A stretch of DNA of 64,000 nucleotides from Poecilobothrus nobilitatus. Lineage: Eukaryota > Arthropoda > Insecta > Diptera > Dolichopodidae. Numbering within the stretch: position 1 is the first letter of the stretch; each line of letters begins with the position of its first letter. The notes under the pieces are model-generated. The model saw only the letters and a list, made by a program, of their open reading frames with translations, was not told the origin of the DNA and searched no databases. Positions 49,101 through 61,096 of the stretch are shown piece by piece. The translations under genes and the position numbers were made by a program. Where the stretch lies: NCBI GenBank assembly GCA_947095535.1, contig OX352773.1, positions 165,552,438-165,616,437 of the forward strand. The letters are read 5' to 3'.

Positions 49101-49975
49101 TAACCATCATACCTGTTAATTTTTTGTCTCTGTATAAAAGCTAATAGGGTGTCTCAATAGCATGTTTCCAAATGGAAGTGGATGGAAGAGAAGTTCATAA
49201 CAAACTAATAATTTTTTTGGTGGGGAAGGAGGGTTTAACGGTAGCCGTTCAGGAGTTACCCCGTATTAAAAACATTTCATGGTTAAAATATTTTATTTGT
49301 ACATTTTTGGTTGTAGAGTCGTTACTGCAGTAAGAATATTACATTGAATATTATAAAAATCTCTTTCGTTATATTATTTTGTTGCTTTTATAGCAACATA
49401 GCAAATATCTATAATGGCTGAAAGTGAATCAAAACCTTTATTTTACTTTCGAAAAAAAAATATAGTTATTGATGCAGATTTTTATTTTACATCAAAACTA
49501 ATAATATTATGTGAAAGCTTAAGTTATAATAAACAAAACACATTTTTGTTTCCAAAACTCATCTTCCACCCTTTCGTTTGAACAAAACTGTTACATTCCA
49601 AAGCAGATTTTTATTATTGTAGCATAACTCTTCTTCTCCAATTTAAATAATATTTTTGTTTAACCAATTCAATTTTGAAGTTTACAAAGGCGAGAAACAT
49701 AAAAAATAAGCAGATTAATTTTGAGTAAAAACAAAGACATTTAATATTATTATTGTATTTTTTTGGAAATTGGAGAAAAAGAGAGAAAGAACTTTAAAAA
49801 TAAAAAAGTTGAAGCAAAAAAGAAAAGGTATTGTTATAGGTTTTATTTCGTATTATATAAAAATAAGTTTCCCCTCTAATTTAAAAGGTGTTCAACTGTG
49901 AAAGTACTATCTAAACTGTGAAAATATTATCTAAAATTTCAAAACGCTATCATGGCGTTAACAGCATAAATTTAA
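46130..49975. other. AT-rich, nothing recognised
   Basis: Contains an 18-bp direct duplication AGATGATTTACATGTATA at 47193 and 47225 and small ATAC microsatellites near 48806. The 82-codon minus ORF at 46730-46978 starts in slightly more complex sequence but shows no motif I recognise. The phrase around 49145-49275 (GGTAGCCGTTCAGGAGTTAC) is GC-richer and unassigned. Confidence 0.4.
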
Positions 49976-50158
49976 ATGCAATTTCATCCCTACAATGTAC
50001 AGTTATCAAGAGGGCGAAATACAACTTATGGATATTCATTTGTCATGAGCACGTCCCGTTTGTGCAACCATATACTATTGGATGTGTTCCCTAAAGTTGG
50101 GAATTCATATGTGTACGAGTTACTTAAGTTTAAGAAGAACATTAACATCTTTCTTGAA
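49976..50158 (+). pseudogene. LINE relic: C-terminal end of reverse-transcriptase ORF
   Basis: The translation contains HPYNVQLSRGRNTTYGYSF, then STSRLCNHILLDVFPK and LLKFKKNINIFL. It follows the usual C-terminus of Jockey/CR1-type LINE ORF2 proteins: a basic stretch, Y..SF, R..RLWN.LP..VFP, then a closing FK..VN..L helix. In those elements this lies beyond the polymerase fingers and thumb. W and P of the WN.LP motif are replaced here (C, and L for P). Nothing of the polymerase core remains upstream, so it is a severely 5'-truncated copy, as is common after incomplete reverse transcription. Repeat D follows about 150 bp downstream and could be part of the same element's 3' region. Confidence 0.65.
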
Positions 50159-50307
50159 ATTATCCCTCCAAATTTTCCTACCTATCTTCCATAACCCAAA
50201 TTTTCTAATTCCAATTTCTCCAATTATCCTTCCCACATCCGTAACCCCAAAACCTAACTGTACATTTGTATTAAAGGTTCCATCCTAAAGTTTGGTTTTA
50301 AAAGGGG

Positions 50308-50400
50308 GGTGGTTTTGGTTGGTTAAAGTCCAACACTACCCTTTGAGAAAGCACGTGCAGTTTTTCTTGGTGACTTTCGAGTTTTCGAAACCTACTAACC
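50308..50400 (+). repeat. dispersed repeat D, copy 2
   Basis: GGTTTTGGTTGGTTAAAGTC through GGTGACTTTCGAGTT and CCTACTAACC, matching 35428-35517 inverted. It sits downstream of a LINE ORF end, so a LINE 3' untranslated region is possible. Confidence 0.6.
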
Positions 50401-51953
50401 TCTAAACGTACTAACCTTAAAAATCTGGTAACAAAAAAAGAGGCTGCAAGATTTTTGTCACATTTTTATGGAAACAAAGATAAAACTGTTGAAACCGTTG
50501 AAACTGGTGATAAAACTTTCCAATTTAACTTAGGTTTCAAATAAATTTGGATGGTATTCCGTGTGTTCGTTTCAAAACTCATTTATTTTAAATTTTATAA
50601 TAATTTTAAATATTATTATGGAAATTTTTCATTTTATTTTTTTGTTTGTTTAATTTTATTGACTTAATATATTTTAATTAAATCTTTTACCAGGTTTCTA
50701 GAGCGCAATTTAAATTTGTTTAACGCTTTCTTTTATTTACTCAAAATAAATGTGGAGTAGGAGGGTTTTAATTCTAGAATATATAATATAGTGTACCTCT
50801 GTTATAGCTAGAATATAAAAACCATTATATTGTATGGATTTGCTTAATAGTTCAATCAATAACCTTTTAAGATCATTTTTCAATATTCCTTCCAACTCAT
50901 TTGATTTAGTCAATACTTACAAAACTATAAAAAAAACTTCTTATTGGTAATGAGAGTATTTACTTATAATGTTGAATATGAACAATGGAATCAAATTTAT
51001 ATCCCCCAGTTAAGATCATGAACCATCTAATCAGATGAACATTAAAATTAACTCAATTTAATCGTTACATATTATTGATAAATAATTTCTAATATAAAAA
51101 AATTTCCTAGACTAAATTACTTTACACTTCATTACGTTTAATCAATCTATTCATCTAAAAATCAATATTAATCATCTTGACAAGTCTTAGTCATAAAAAA
51201 AAAAAAAAAAAAATTATTATAGAGATTTGTTTGAAATTTTCAAAAATCTGATAAACATAAACAGTTTATTTCTGTTTAATATGCAACTTTGACAGATCAA
51301 AAAAAAAATAATTTTAAATAATTTTCAAAATGTCTGAATCATCCATAATAATATGAAAAAAATTTTAAAGATGAGTAAACGCTTTCAAATTCTTATTCTA
51401 ATAATTAGAATCAATCAAAAGTTTTCCTTTCATTTTTGACATAAAAAATAATTTAAAAGATTTCTTTTTTTTTCTTGACCCAAACCACTAATACTTGTCA
51501 TATTTTTTCTTCCATAATTAATATTAATTATAATAAAAATAAAATATTTAAAAAGTAAAAAAAAAAACAAAAAGAAAAAGTAAAATAAGGAAACATTTAA
51601 ATAAATTGTATAAAACTTTAAATTAAATTATTAGAAAAGAAATATTATTATAAATTTAATAGTTAAATAATTAGAAAAATATTTAATAAAAACATTCTTA
51701 TTAATTTTCAATAAAAATTTTAATATTTCATATTAAATATATATGCAAAAATACAATGTATATATATTCTGTATGTATGTAGGTATATAACACAAAAAAT
51801 ATTAAATATATTTTATAGAGATAATTTATTAAAATTTATTTATTTTAATTTAAACTAATAGGTCAGTTTAACACCTACTCATCATCATTTTAATATTAAA
51901 AGATTTGAATAAAAAAATTATTATTGTTGTATATGTATGTATATTAGGAAAAA
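50401..51953. other. AT-rich, nothing recognised
   Basis: No feature supported; poly-A run near 51199-51213. Confidence 0.4.
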
Positions 51954-52651
51954 CTAGGAATAGTGTATAGTTGAAAGTGTCAACTCTAAGATTCCCGTAC
52001 AAAATTATGCTGTTAGATGTTGTTACCATACAATTTAATTACATTTTACAAAATTTCAGATATCTCACTTAATTAAGAACCGAGATATATTTATGTAAAT
52101 ATTAAAGTTGTATGACAGCTATAGTTGAACTCCGTTGCCTTGAATCAGCTTTTATTTCACAGAAGTTATTACCATACCATAGCTGATTTACAAAATTTTA
52201 GATGTTTAGCTTAATTAAGTGTGCAGATATGACAGGCAGCAAATTAACCTATTACGTCAAACCAACCAAATTTTATTGAAATTATTGCCATAAAATACGG
52301 TCATCTTTTGCAAAAATGTCAGATGTCTAACTTTATTAAATACTGTGACATGAGGATATACATTGTCTGACTACTCGAACATGTTCCGTCACCCAAATTT
52401 TACAGAAGTATTAAAGTAACAATTTTACAAAGATGAAATGGTACTAATTTTAGATTCTTAGATCTTCTAGTTTTTGAGTTATCGTAAGAGCGGTCGGACG
52501 GATGTGCATGGGTAAATCAATTCAGAATTCGATTCTGAGCAAGAATTATATAAATACTTTGCTTCATCTATTTTAATCTCCTTATAGATGTCTCATTTTA
52601 AACGTAATGACAATTTTATTATACCCTGAGAACTACATTCATACAAGTATA
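51954..52651 (-). mobile_element. DINE-like element, family A, old copy
   Basis: Minus-strand 5' end TATACTTGTATGAATGTAGT then CAGGGTATA (near 52651), a GAATCGAATTCTGA block, and GTCCGACCGCTC in the head. The 3' end has GTACGGGAATC, a stem built on AGAGTTGACACT, and CTAG-TTTT at 51954. Full length, about 700 bp, but diverged throughout. Confidence 0.7.
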
Positions 52652-54170
52652 AAATAACATAATTGAATTCTTTTTAAAATATTGATTTGGTTAGGATTTA
52701 GTAATAATTTAAGGGATTCAGAAAATTATTTCATTCTGTTTTTTGAACTAAATTTTTGATTAAATACTTTATATTAAGATTTGTTTAAGGCAATAATATA
52801 AACTCGGAAGTTTGTAGATATTCGGAAGTGTTTTAAACTTCAACCAGCTTTGTTTTAACTCACTATCCGAAAGTAGATGAAAAAATATCTCGAACCATTC
52901 TCCTTAAAGAAAAATAAGAGAGGACACGAAGAACTCGCTTCTAACAATATGTAAGGATGTAACGGATATTTGAATATAACGAAACAGTGCTAACTACTTA
53001 AATTTGTGGCTTTGTGGTTAATTATATATTTTTATCTAAAACAGTGTAATAGAGAGGAGATTTAGATAAACTCCAGAAGCTTGGATCCGTGATTTTTTTT
53101 TAATTGGTTTTTAGATCGAAATTTAAGACTAGATATCAATCTACCTGATACTTTTCTGTAGTTTAACGATATACAGCATACCATGTACTCTATACTACCT
53201 ACTATAAATTTTGGAAAATTGGATTATATAATAAAACTATAGACTTAATAAAATATCGGAAAATCTTTTGTAGAAGGTGTACTTATATATAAAATTAAAT
53301 ACGTATACTTTCAAATTATATTATAAGAATATTAAATTATTATTTTTCGGACTATTTGTGAAATTTTAAGTTTAGCCATAGTATTTATATTAATAATTCT
53401 AAATATAAATAATTTATTTTTAAACAAGAGGATGATACTATCATAAGATTTAAGTTTAAAACAAAAATTTTTTTTTTTTAATATTCATATTTTTTTTTTT
53501 ATTTTTTTATTTGATTAAATAATGATGAAAACCTACATATTTTATTGAAAAATTTATGAATTTTGTAGTATATCTAGAGTATTTTTTTTTGTTCTTCTTT
53601 TTGTTTTTGAATCAGATTTATTTGTGATTTTGACATCATTTAATCTTATTTAAAATAAATATTTCTCTTGTTTTTTTAAGTTATTTTTTTTACAAATATT
53701 AATTTTTTACATTTATCTTATAAAAAATATTTTTTTTATATAATCTATTTAGAATCTTTAACATTAGACAAGAAATTAAGTGTTAAATATGATATTCTCA
53801 AATCCCAATAATCGTTTAATGGCTTCTATTTTGTAATTTGTATAAATTTAAAATAACTTCTGTGGATATTTTGTAATTCTTTTCTAATACATAAAATCTT
53901 ACAACGAATAGTACACAAGGAAAAATTTGAAACTGAACCGGAGAGCTTAAACTTCATTCAATCGATATTAGCACTACTATAGTAGTCTTAAGACTAAGGG
54001 TGTACGTTTAAGTAGCATATATAAAGAAACAAGGTAGAATGTAAACCAACCGTTGTTAAAAGCGCACATTTCCAAAAGACAATAGAAACTGTTTAGAATT
54101 GTGACTTGCACAAAAATTTGAACATTTAAGAAATAAAATTTAAGAAATTTTTTGTAATAAGAAAATATGT
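52652..54170. other. AT-rich, nothing recognised
   Basis: No gene or element recognised; T runs at 53470-53510. Confidence 0.4.
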
Positions 54171-55235
54171 GAAAATATGACTTTTCTGGAATTTTGAGGG
54201 GCTGTAAGTCCGGAACCCTATATAAGTAAGAAAAACTGTTAACAGACGTAAAAATATATTACTGGAGCTTTAATTTTTATGTCTTGTCAAAGAAAAATTT
54301 GTACAGGTGCTTAAGTTACAGGTGCCTAAAAATAGTAAATTTTCAATTTTTGAGCCCAATAACTCATAAACAGGGGCTGGTACAAAAAAATTTGCTAAGG
54401 AAACTTATACTAATTCTAAAAGTTCTTTCTTGCCTCAAAATTTCAAGCGACTATCTCAAAGCGTGCCGGAGTTATGAAAAATTAAATATCATGCAAAATT
54501 TGGTTATCACATAACGGTAAATTTAAATGGTAAATTACATAATATTGCATAATTTTGATATTGTTTTATAGAGGTAAAAAAATTTTCGGTGTTTTAATGT
54601 TTTTAAATTGTGAAACTAGTACGCAGAGTCTGAAATATATACATCTGAAAATAGGGCTTTTTTGCAATTTTGGGGGCCTGTAACTTTGGAACCCTATATA
54701 ATTCAAAGAAACCATTAACACACATAATAATATATTACTGGAGTTTCAATTTTTTTGTTTTTCCGAAGAAAAATGTGTGCAGGTGCCTAAGTTACAAGTG
54801 CTTAAAAATAGTAAATTTTCAATATTTGTGTCCTAATAGCTCATAAACAGGGGGTGGTACAAAAAAATTTGCTAAGGAAACTTATACTAATTCTAAAAGT
54901 TCTTTCTTGCCTCAAAATTTCAAGCGACTATCTAAAAGCGTTTTGAAGTTATGAAGGTATAAAAATCATGCAATATTTGGTTTTCACATAACGGTAAATT
55001 TAAATACGTTATACCAAATTGTATAATTTTGATATTGATTTACAAATATAAAAAACTTTCTGTCGAATGGCGTTTACAGATTGAAAAAATGTTAAGTAGA
55101 ACAGATTTACGTATTTGAATATTTGGGCTTTTTCAAAGTGGGAGGGGCTGCAGGTCCATAATAGATGGGGCTATATGAAAAAGTTGTTCTACAATATTAA
55201 TTTTTTTATGAGACCTACCCTTGGTTAAAATTTTT
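54171..55235 (+). repeat. tandem repeat of about 475 bp, 2.2 units
   Basis: Unit starts GAAAATA at 54171, 54647 and (degenerate) 55118. GGAACCCTATATA (54212, 54688), TTTGCTAAGGAAACTTATAC (54391, 54868) and CACATAACGGTAAATTTAAA repeat at matching offsets of 476-477 bp. The third unit stops after about 115 bp. Phrases such as CTCATAAACAGGG and CAAGCGACTATCT are typical of insect mobile-element bodies. The 76-codon ORF at 54284 has no support. Confidence 0.8.
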
Positions 55236-55548
55236 TTTTTTTTTTTTATACTTAAACCACAAACTAGGAATATGATCCTTTGTACTTGAAGAAGTTGTGA
55301 TTATATGGGGTGGGATAGGGATGGAACAAATGAGGATAATGGGGAGTTGAGGGATTCTTTCAATCTTCTAGGTATTGATTACATTAATGTTCTGCAATAG
55401 AATAGAACATTTTTTTATGGAATTTGTTTTGTGGATTTTTTTTTGTGTTATGACACCATATTTTTTAAACCGGAAATATTATAATAATAATAATATTAAT
55501 AAAACGGCTTGCTCATATAGATTAATAAAAAATTTTATAAATTTTTCG
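55236..55548. other. spacer with a possible LINE-end scrap
   Basis: AAACCACAAACTAGGAATA at 55256 also occurs at 59774 within the LINE relic there. The match is short, so a shared LINE 3' end is only a possibility. Nothing else is recognised. Confidence 0.3.
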
Positions 55549-55766
55549 GGTACATGCAATAAAGCCAAATGAAATAAAACCATGTTGCACTTATTAAAAT
55601 AACAGTACAAAAGCCAATTGGCTTTATTTCTTTTTTAATTAATTTAATTTAATTTACAAAAGCCTTTAATAATGAAGTACAGCCGAAAACAAAAAAAAAT
55701 CTTAATTTTGGTTTTATTTCAAATGTGGTATTGAAATAAAGCCAATTGGCTTTATTGCATACACCT
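55549..55766. mobile_element. 218-bp inverted-repeat element (MITE-like)
   Basis: The left end reads GGTACATGCAATAAAGCCAA and the right end, inverted, GGTGTATGCAATAAAGCCAA. AAGCCAATTGGCTTTATTTC appears both at an internal site (55612) and at the right end (55737). No ORF is present, and target duplication is not resolved. Confidence 0.65.
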
Positions 55767-56179
55767 GAGTTTTCTTATAATATTTACCTATGTAAATAAT
55801 ATAATATAACTAAATGAATAATAAGTAACCTATAATTAAAATCATACCGTAATATACGTGAAATAAAATAAAAATAAAAATAATTCTTATATGAGATAAT
55901 AGATGTCGCACATATAAAAATATTATGTTTTGTACTTGTGGACTTGTACAATAGATACAGCCACCAATAACTTAGTCAAATAATTAACTCCAAGCGAAGC
56001 TTAGTTAAATTTGAATAAGAAGTGTTTTCGTAGGTGTTCTATGCTATATATAATTCTGGAAAGGAAAAACAAAAATATAACATTATTATAATATATAGTT
56101 AAATTATGATCTAATAAATCTTAGATAAAATTATTATAAAATATAAAAGTGGATCCTCTGTTCTGTCACCGTATGTAAT
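55767..56179. other. AT-rich spacer
   Basis: No feature recognised. Confidence 0.4.
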
Positions 56180-56680
56180 TTGTATATTATAGTATGTAAA
56201 AATATATGTAATCCACTAATGGCCCTCACTTGTAGTAAAATAATAATAATATTAATAAGTAATACTAATATCAATAATAATAGCTGCTACAGTGACAGTG
56301 AGGGTTGCCTTTAATACTTACCTCATGCAGTGAGGTGGTATATACTACTGCATGTTGTAACTGTTGAAACGGCTATAGTCAGTGTTAGCAAAAAGTAATA
56401 ATAATAGGCGGATTCATTGTTTCCTTACATTCTTACTCCCAATTCAATGTTTCCACAACCATTTGCTATCCCTTCCTACTGCATTAGCTGTGTAAGAGTT
56501 TCATCCCATTATATTGACTAAAGTGGGAGGTGGATTTAGTCAGTAGGAATCTGACACTACCAAGGGGAAATTTTTGGTGTCTTTGGAAGATACTACTGCA
56601 TGTTTTAATGAATCTGACACTACCAAGAGGAAATTCTTGGTGTCTTTGGAAGATTCCCACCTTCATTAAAAAAAAAAATC
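56180..56680 (-). repeat. dispersed repeat family C, copy 3
   Basis: The minus strand reads GAAGGTGGGAATCTTCCAAAG, CACCAAGAAT, ATAATGGGATGAAACTC, ACAACATGCAGTAGTATATA, CTGCATGAGGTAA, AAGGCAACC and an ATT-rich end, in the order of copies 1 and 2. The opening block, CTTCCAAAGACACCAAGAAT to GTAGTGTCAGATTC, is duplicated and separated by a piece of the CATGCAGTAGTAT subrepeat, so this copy is rearranged. The minus ORF at 56484 lies across that duplication. Confidence 0.7.
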
Positions 56681-57416
56681 TTAAGATATTCATATTACAG
56701 TATTGATTTACGAAATCAACAAATTGAAAAATTTTTTTTAAAAAACATTCCATGAAAAAATTATTATTTGAAAAATAATTTATTCCATTTTCCGTTCCCT
56801 ATATAAAATGATTACTCAAGTTTTGAAAAAAAAATTTATTAAATAATAAATAAATATCATCAAATTAATCAAAATTAAATAATTTTAAAATAAAATTTAA
56901 ATAGCTACTAATACAATTTAATAAAAAAAAAAAAAAGGTTTGTTTGTATGTGCTTTATTTTCCACCATAATTATTAGATATTTGACCCAGTATCACTTAA
57001 TTATGAACTTAAATTATGAATAAAATCAATAAAAATTATTTTTATTTTCTTTTTTTATTTTTTTTACCTACCCTTAATAATAGCTTTTCCATAAATCATT
57101 AATTTATATTTTGTATATATGTATGTACATATTATATATATAATACATAATATATGTATTTGTATGTTTGTTTAAAAAAAAATTCTTGAGAATGAAATAT
57201 ATTTTGTGTGACGGTGTTTATTTATGGGTAGTTTTTTGTAGGTTGAATGTGCGATGCATAAAATTTTAATATTATATTTTTTGTTTTTCTATGTTTTGGC
57301 TGTTTGTCCGCATTAAAAAATTTTTTTAACTAATTACGAATCATTTTTAATCAGGAAAATATATTACCATAATCCTGTAATTCGTCATAAATGCCGGAAT
57401 TAAAATGGTAGGAATA
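56681..57416. other. AT-rich, nothing recognised
   Basis: TA-rich microsatellite near 57115-57165; no other feature. Confidence 0.4.
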
Positions 57417-57446
57417 AGGTAGGTAGGTAGGTAAAGGTAGGTATAA
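57417..57446. repeat. GGTA microsatellite
   Basis: Five or so units of GGTA with one interruption. Confidence 0.85.
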
Positions 57447-57663
57447 CCATATTAAATGTTATATACAAATTTACAATAAAATTTTTGTTTTTGAGTTTTC
57501 ATTGATGCAAAAATAATTTATCCGAAAATGGCAGCACTATAAATAAGTGTTATATCGACTTTGATCCATGATTTTATTGCAGTTGTACACACGCTGTACT
57601 TTTAATCGAATTTAATCTGCAATTTATTTATAAATGATTTGGATTTTGGATTTGGATTTGGAT
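57447..57663. other. spacer with GGATTT repeats
   Basis: Short TTGGATTT tandem repeats at about 57639-57661 just before the SINE target site. Otherwise featureless. Confidence 0.5.
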
Positions 57664-57874
57664 GTTATTGTGGGGCCTCGGTGGCGTAGTGGATAAGAGC
57701 GTATAAAATACGCTGCAAACACCGAAGGAGTGTGGGTAAGATCCCCATACACGTCGTAGGAGTTATTCTCTCTTACGACAGTTACAGCCACGCCTGAAAA
57801 GGGAAGGTTGTGTAATTTCCTGTTCACAATTATGTGGCAGAAAAATGCACTAAAAAAAAAAATTAAGTTATTGT
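57664..57874 (+). mobile_element. tRNA-derived SINE, full length
   Basis: A 195-bp body (57672-57866), the same length as the copy at 14.8 kb, flanked by GTTATTGT (57664-57671 and 57867-57874) and ending in an A-rich tail. A box TGGCGTAGTGGA is closer to consensus than in the other copy. The anticodon-type arm AGCGT-ATAAAAT-ACGCT is identical. The B box is damaged (GGTAAGATCCC), so transcription of this copy may be weak. The tail hairpin GTCGTAGGAG / CTCTTACGAC keeps pairing through one G-U. The overlapping minus ORF is not a gene. Confidence 0.9.
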
Positions 57875-58389
57875 TGTTAATCAAAAAAAACTTCAGTAAC
57901 TACATAAGCTAAAAAATCTAAACAGTCTTTGTTAATAATTTCAATTTCGATTTAAATTTAACGGTCTATTGATTTCATCAAATTTAATTAAGTATCAGTT
58001 TATTAAGTTATTTATTTCTTTAGGGTATTGAGTCAGATTAATGTTCCCAGTAGCGCAAAACCATTTACAGATGAGTTAACAGTCCAATACATTAGTAAAG
58101 TGAAAATTATAGGTATTACAATTTTTTTTCAATGTTCAGAGCAGAGATAAAAATATAATATTTAAAGTTTAAGTATTTCAAAAATTTAAGGTTACTAGGG
58201 GTCCTGTAGCTGGTTTGTAAGTATATTTTACCGTGTAATCCAAATTCGTATGGGATACAAAATTTCTTGATTCTAGAAAACAAAAAAAATCATGATTCTA
58301 AACATACATATATATAATGTTATACGTTAATGTAGATTTAACGTATAGATCCAAATATGTACTTGTATTCAAAACTTATCGGAATGTCA
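57875..58389. other. AT-rich, nothing recognised
   Basis: No feature supported. Confidence 0.4.
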
Positions 58390-58430
58390 TAATACGCAGT
58401 GTGTGGCTGAAAACTACTAAATTATTATTA
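58390..58430. repeat. solo end shared with the 43.2-43.8 kb foldback
   Basis: ATAATACGCAGTGTGTGGC, TGAAAACTACTAAATTAT matches, in inverted orientation and over about 40 bp, the right edge of the foldback element near 43730-43771. It looks like an isolated transposon terminus. Confidence 0.5.
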
Positions 58431-59053
58431 TAAATTTGGTTAGTCTTCAGTTACAACGACTAATTTACAAAAATTTTAAATTAACTCCTGTGATTAAGCT
58501 AACGACGAAATATTTGCTTGAAATATTACGGCTATAATATACAGTATTTTACAAAAAGACTTTAAAATAATTTTTTGTGTCATCGTGATTCGTGATATGA
58601 TTGAAACTTAATTAATGTTGACAATTATAATAACGGTTAAAACTATAAATAAATTTTTTTCTTTTCATTAATTTTATTAAACAAAAAAAATAACAAAAAA
58701 TGATTTTTGATATGACTTCAAAAAGAAAAATGAATTTTCTCTAGATTTATAAAATAAATGATCGAGTTTTGTACTTTTTTCTTTTTCGAAGAAAAACATA
58801 AAAAGAAAATAAAATTGAAAAATTTATTTGTGACAAAAATTTAAATTGAAAATAATAATCGGTTTTAAATCGCCGCAACAAATTTTTGGTATTTAAATTA
58901 TTTTTTCGCCTGATGGTTGTTCAGTTAGTTGTTTGATTTGATTCGTTGATGGTGTGCGAAAAAAAAAATAAATTTAAAAATTTGTATTTTGTAATAAATT
59001 TAAAAAAAAAACAAAATTTCAATTAATAAATTGTTTTAACCCTTCTGTAAATG
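58431..59053. other. AT-rich, nothing recognised
   Basis: No feature supported. Confidence 0.4.
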
Positions 59054-59219
59054 AAAATATCTGGCCACCAGACTTTTTTGCACTTTAGCTTTCTCAAATT
59101 TTGTGACTTCCTAAACCAAATAATTATTTTACGAATTGGTATGAAATTTTGTGAATTGAGGTGTCAGATTTTTAATTTTTGCTATTTGAATACTGAGTTG
59201 CAATAAAAATATCTGGCCA
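59054..59219. repeat. direct repeat AAAATATCTGGCCA, 152 bp apart
   Basis: The 14-mer occurs at 59054 and 59206 and is followed both times by CC or TC-rich sequence. Possibly one and a bit units of an unknown tandem element. Confidence 0.4.
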
Positions 59220-59475
59220 TCTTATTATAAAAAAGTGTAGAGAAAATTGTTTTTTTTTTTATTATATGTAAGTATTATGTTTTAGTTTGTACTTTTTATT
59301 AGATTTGATAAAGATCCATAATACATTCAACTCATAGTATAAATCCTACCTTTTCATTTTTATATTTTATCAACCTCTTCATTAGATATAATGATCAACC
59401 AACTAGGGTTAATCAAATAAAAAAAGATAAAGCAACTGCTGAGAGGCTTTTCTGTATACAGGGCAGTAAAGAAAC

Positions 59476-59580
59476 GTCATACAAATGCGCTTATGAAGTC
59501 GATGCAACGTCAATGCAACGTCAACGTCGATCGATGAAGTCGATGAAACGTCAATGCAAATGCACGAAGCTTATGAAGTT
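59476..59580. repeat. scrambled short-repeat patch
   Basis: CTTATGAAGT, GAAGTCGATG, ACGTCAATGCAA and GTCGATCGATGAAG recur in mixed order over about 100 bp. First and second copies of TGAAGTCGATGMAACGTCAA lie about 50 bp apart. It is CpG-rich against the A/T background and borders the LINE relic. Looks like template-switching filler at a repaired break. Confidence 0.5.
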
Positions 59581-59599
59581 TACAAAAAATTCATTTCGA

Positions 59600-60410
59600 A
59601 TGGTAGAATAATTCTTGCGTATAATTTCCTGTTATATAAAATGTTAAAAAGCTGCAAAAAGAACAATTGAATTTTATTGTGAACAATATTGTGGGGGTCA
59701 TAGTATCATCATTAAAATTTGTTCTGCAAGAAAATGCTTCACTTCTTTTATAATTTTTTCTTCTTTTTATTCTAAAACCACAAACTAGGAATACTTTTGG
59801 GAATACGGTGGATGGTAATAAATTCCACATTTTTGCAGTTCTAACAACAAACGAATTGCTATAACTAGTAGTGTACCACTTATGTAGTTCCACATAGTGA
59901 AATGGGCATTTGCTGTTGTGGTGCATTGGAATTGTTTAAGAGGAGTATCAATGATTTTATTTCAACGGGGCAAGTGTTATTACCTACAAAATATATATAA
60001 AAAAGTGAAAGAGCTCCAATATTACGACGGATGTCAAGCGAGGCTATAGTAGTTCTAACTATGGGGTCATTAATTAGACGAATGGCGCGTTTTTGAACTC
60101 GATCGAGAAAGTTTAAGAAAGTGGATGAGGTGCTGGCCCAAATATGTTAACTATATTTCATCTTATGTCGTATATATACGCTTTATAGATTTTGGACAGG
60201 TTCTTTGAAGAGAAGTGCGATTTACACCTAAAGAGAAAACCAAAGCTATATCAAAAATATGATCTTTCCACATCATTTTTTGATTTAGCTGCATGCTCAA
60301 AATGTTCAAGTTTTTCCATCTGTGCACGATTTCTCCGAGAAACCTCAGATTAGGATTATAATTCGTTTTTTTTTTAATGTTATCTAAAAGCATTGGGTTT
60401 TGGAAGAAAT
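59600..60410 (-). pseudogene. LINE relic: reverse-transcriptase thumb to C-terminus
   Basis: Read on the minus strand from about 60410 downwards, the pieces in several frames are: LNILSMQLNQKMMWKDHIFD, like the L.MLG..I...L.W..HI of LINE thumb regions; then a stretch equivalent to LLDRVQ; RRAIRLINDPIVRTTIASLD, IRRNIGALSLFYIYF; and finally YSNSFVVRTAKMWNLLPSTV, FPK. That order is the C-terminal third of ORF2 of Jockey/CR1-type non-LTR retrotransposons. The catalytic polymerase motifs lie upstream in such proteins and are absent here. Frame changes occur between the blocks (about 60160 and 59930) and stops interrupt the 3' part, so it is dead and 5'-truncated. Autonomous relatives would supply the enzyme that also moves SINEs, though a link to the SINEs here is not shown. 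Confidence 0.75.
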
Positions 60411-61096
60411 AAACTCCACTCTGTTTTGGACATAAAACTAAAATAAGGCAGGTTTATTACTATTTCCGGTTGATTATAATGATGAAGCTGATGATAAAAA
60501 TAAAATAAATGTGCGAATTTAATAGATCAATGTGCTGAACGAATCCATCTACCTATATATACGAAATATAAATATTATCATTTTTAAACTTTTTCATAAT
60601 ATGTTAGATGTTTTTGCTATGGCAAGGATAATTTAAAAAAAAAAAATTTAAATTGATGATAATCAAATCCTAAATAAAAAGCAAGATCTTAAACAGCTGT
60701 AGAGAAATTCTACGTGAAAAATGGAATGACAACTTTACTTTATACTTTCTTTTAAGCATCCACGTAACGAAATGTTTCAGGAATATTTACAATATCAAGA
60801 TCTACAATATATCCATATATCAAGCAACAGTTAAAATCTCACAAATATTTTCCTTAACGTCGGGAAAATTTATTAAAATAATTAAAAATTTTAATTAAAA
60901 TAATAAAAAACAAATAAATTGTGTTAACTTTGTCACAAAAGTAAAATTTAAATATATGGTCAGGTTTTTCCTTTGACGGAAAGGATTCTTGTTTTATCAC
61001 TGACAACCTTTTGACACTAAACACACTACTTTTTGACACACTATTTTTTGATGTATAAAAGTAAGGTACAATTTTGAGTTGCAATAATAATTAAAA
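60411..61096. other. AT-rich, nothing recognised
   Basis: No feature supported; short minus ORF at 60854 without motif. Confidence 0.4.

Noticed and set aside
49145..49275. GC-richer phrase that looked like a transposon end
   Set aside because: No inverted partner, duplication or match elsewhere in the window was found.
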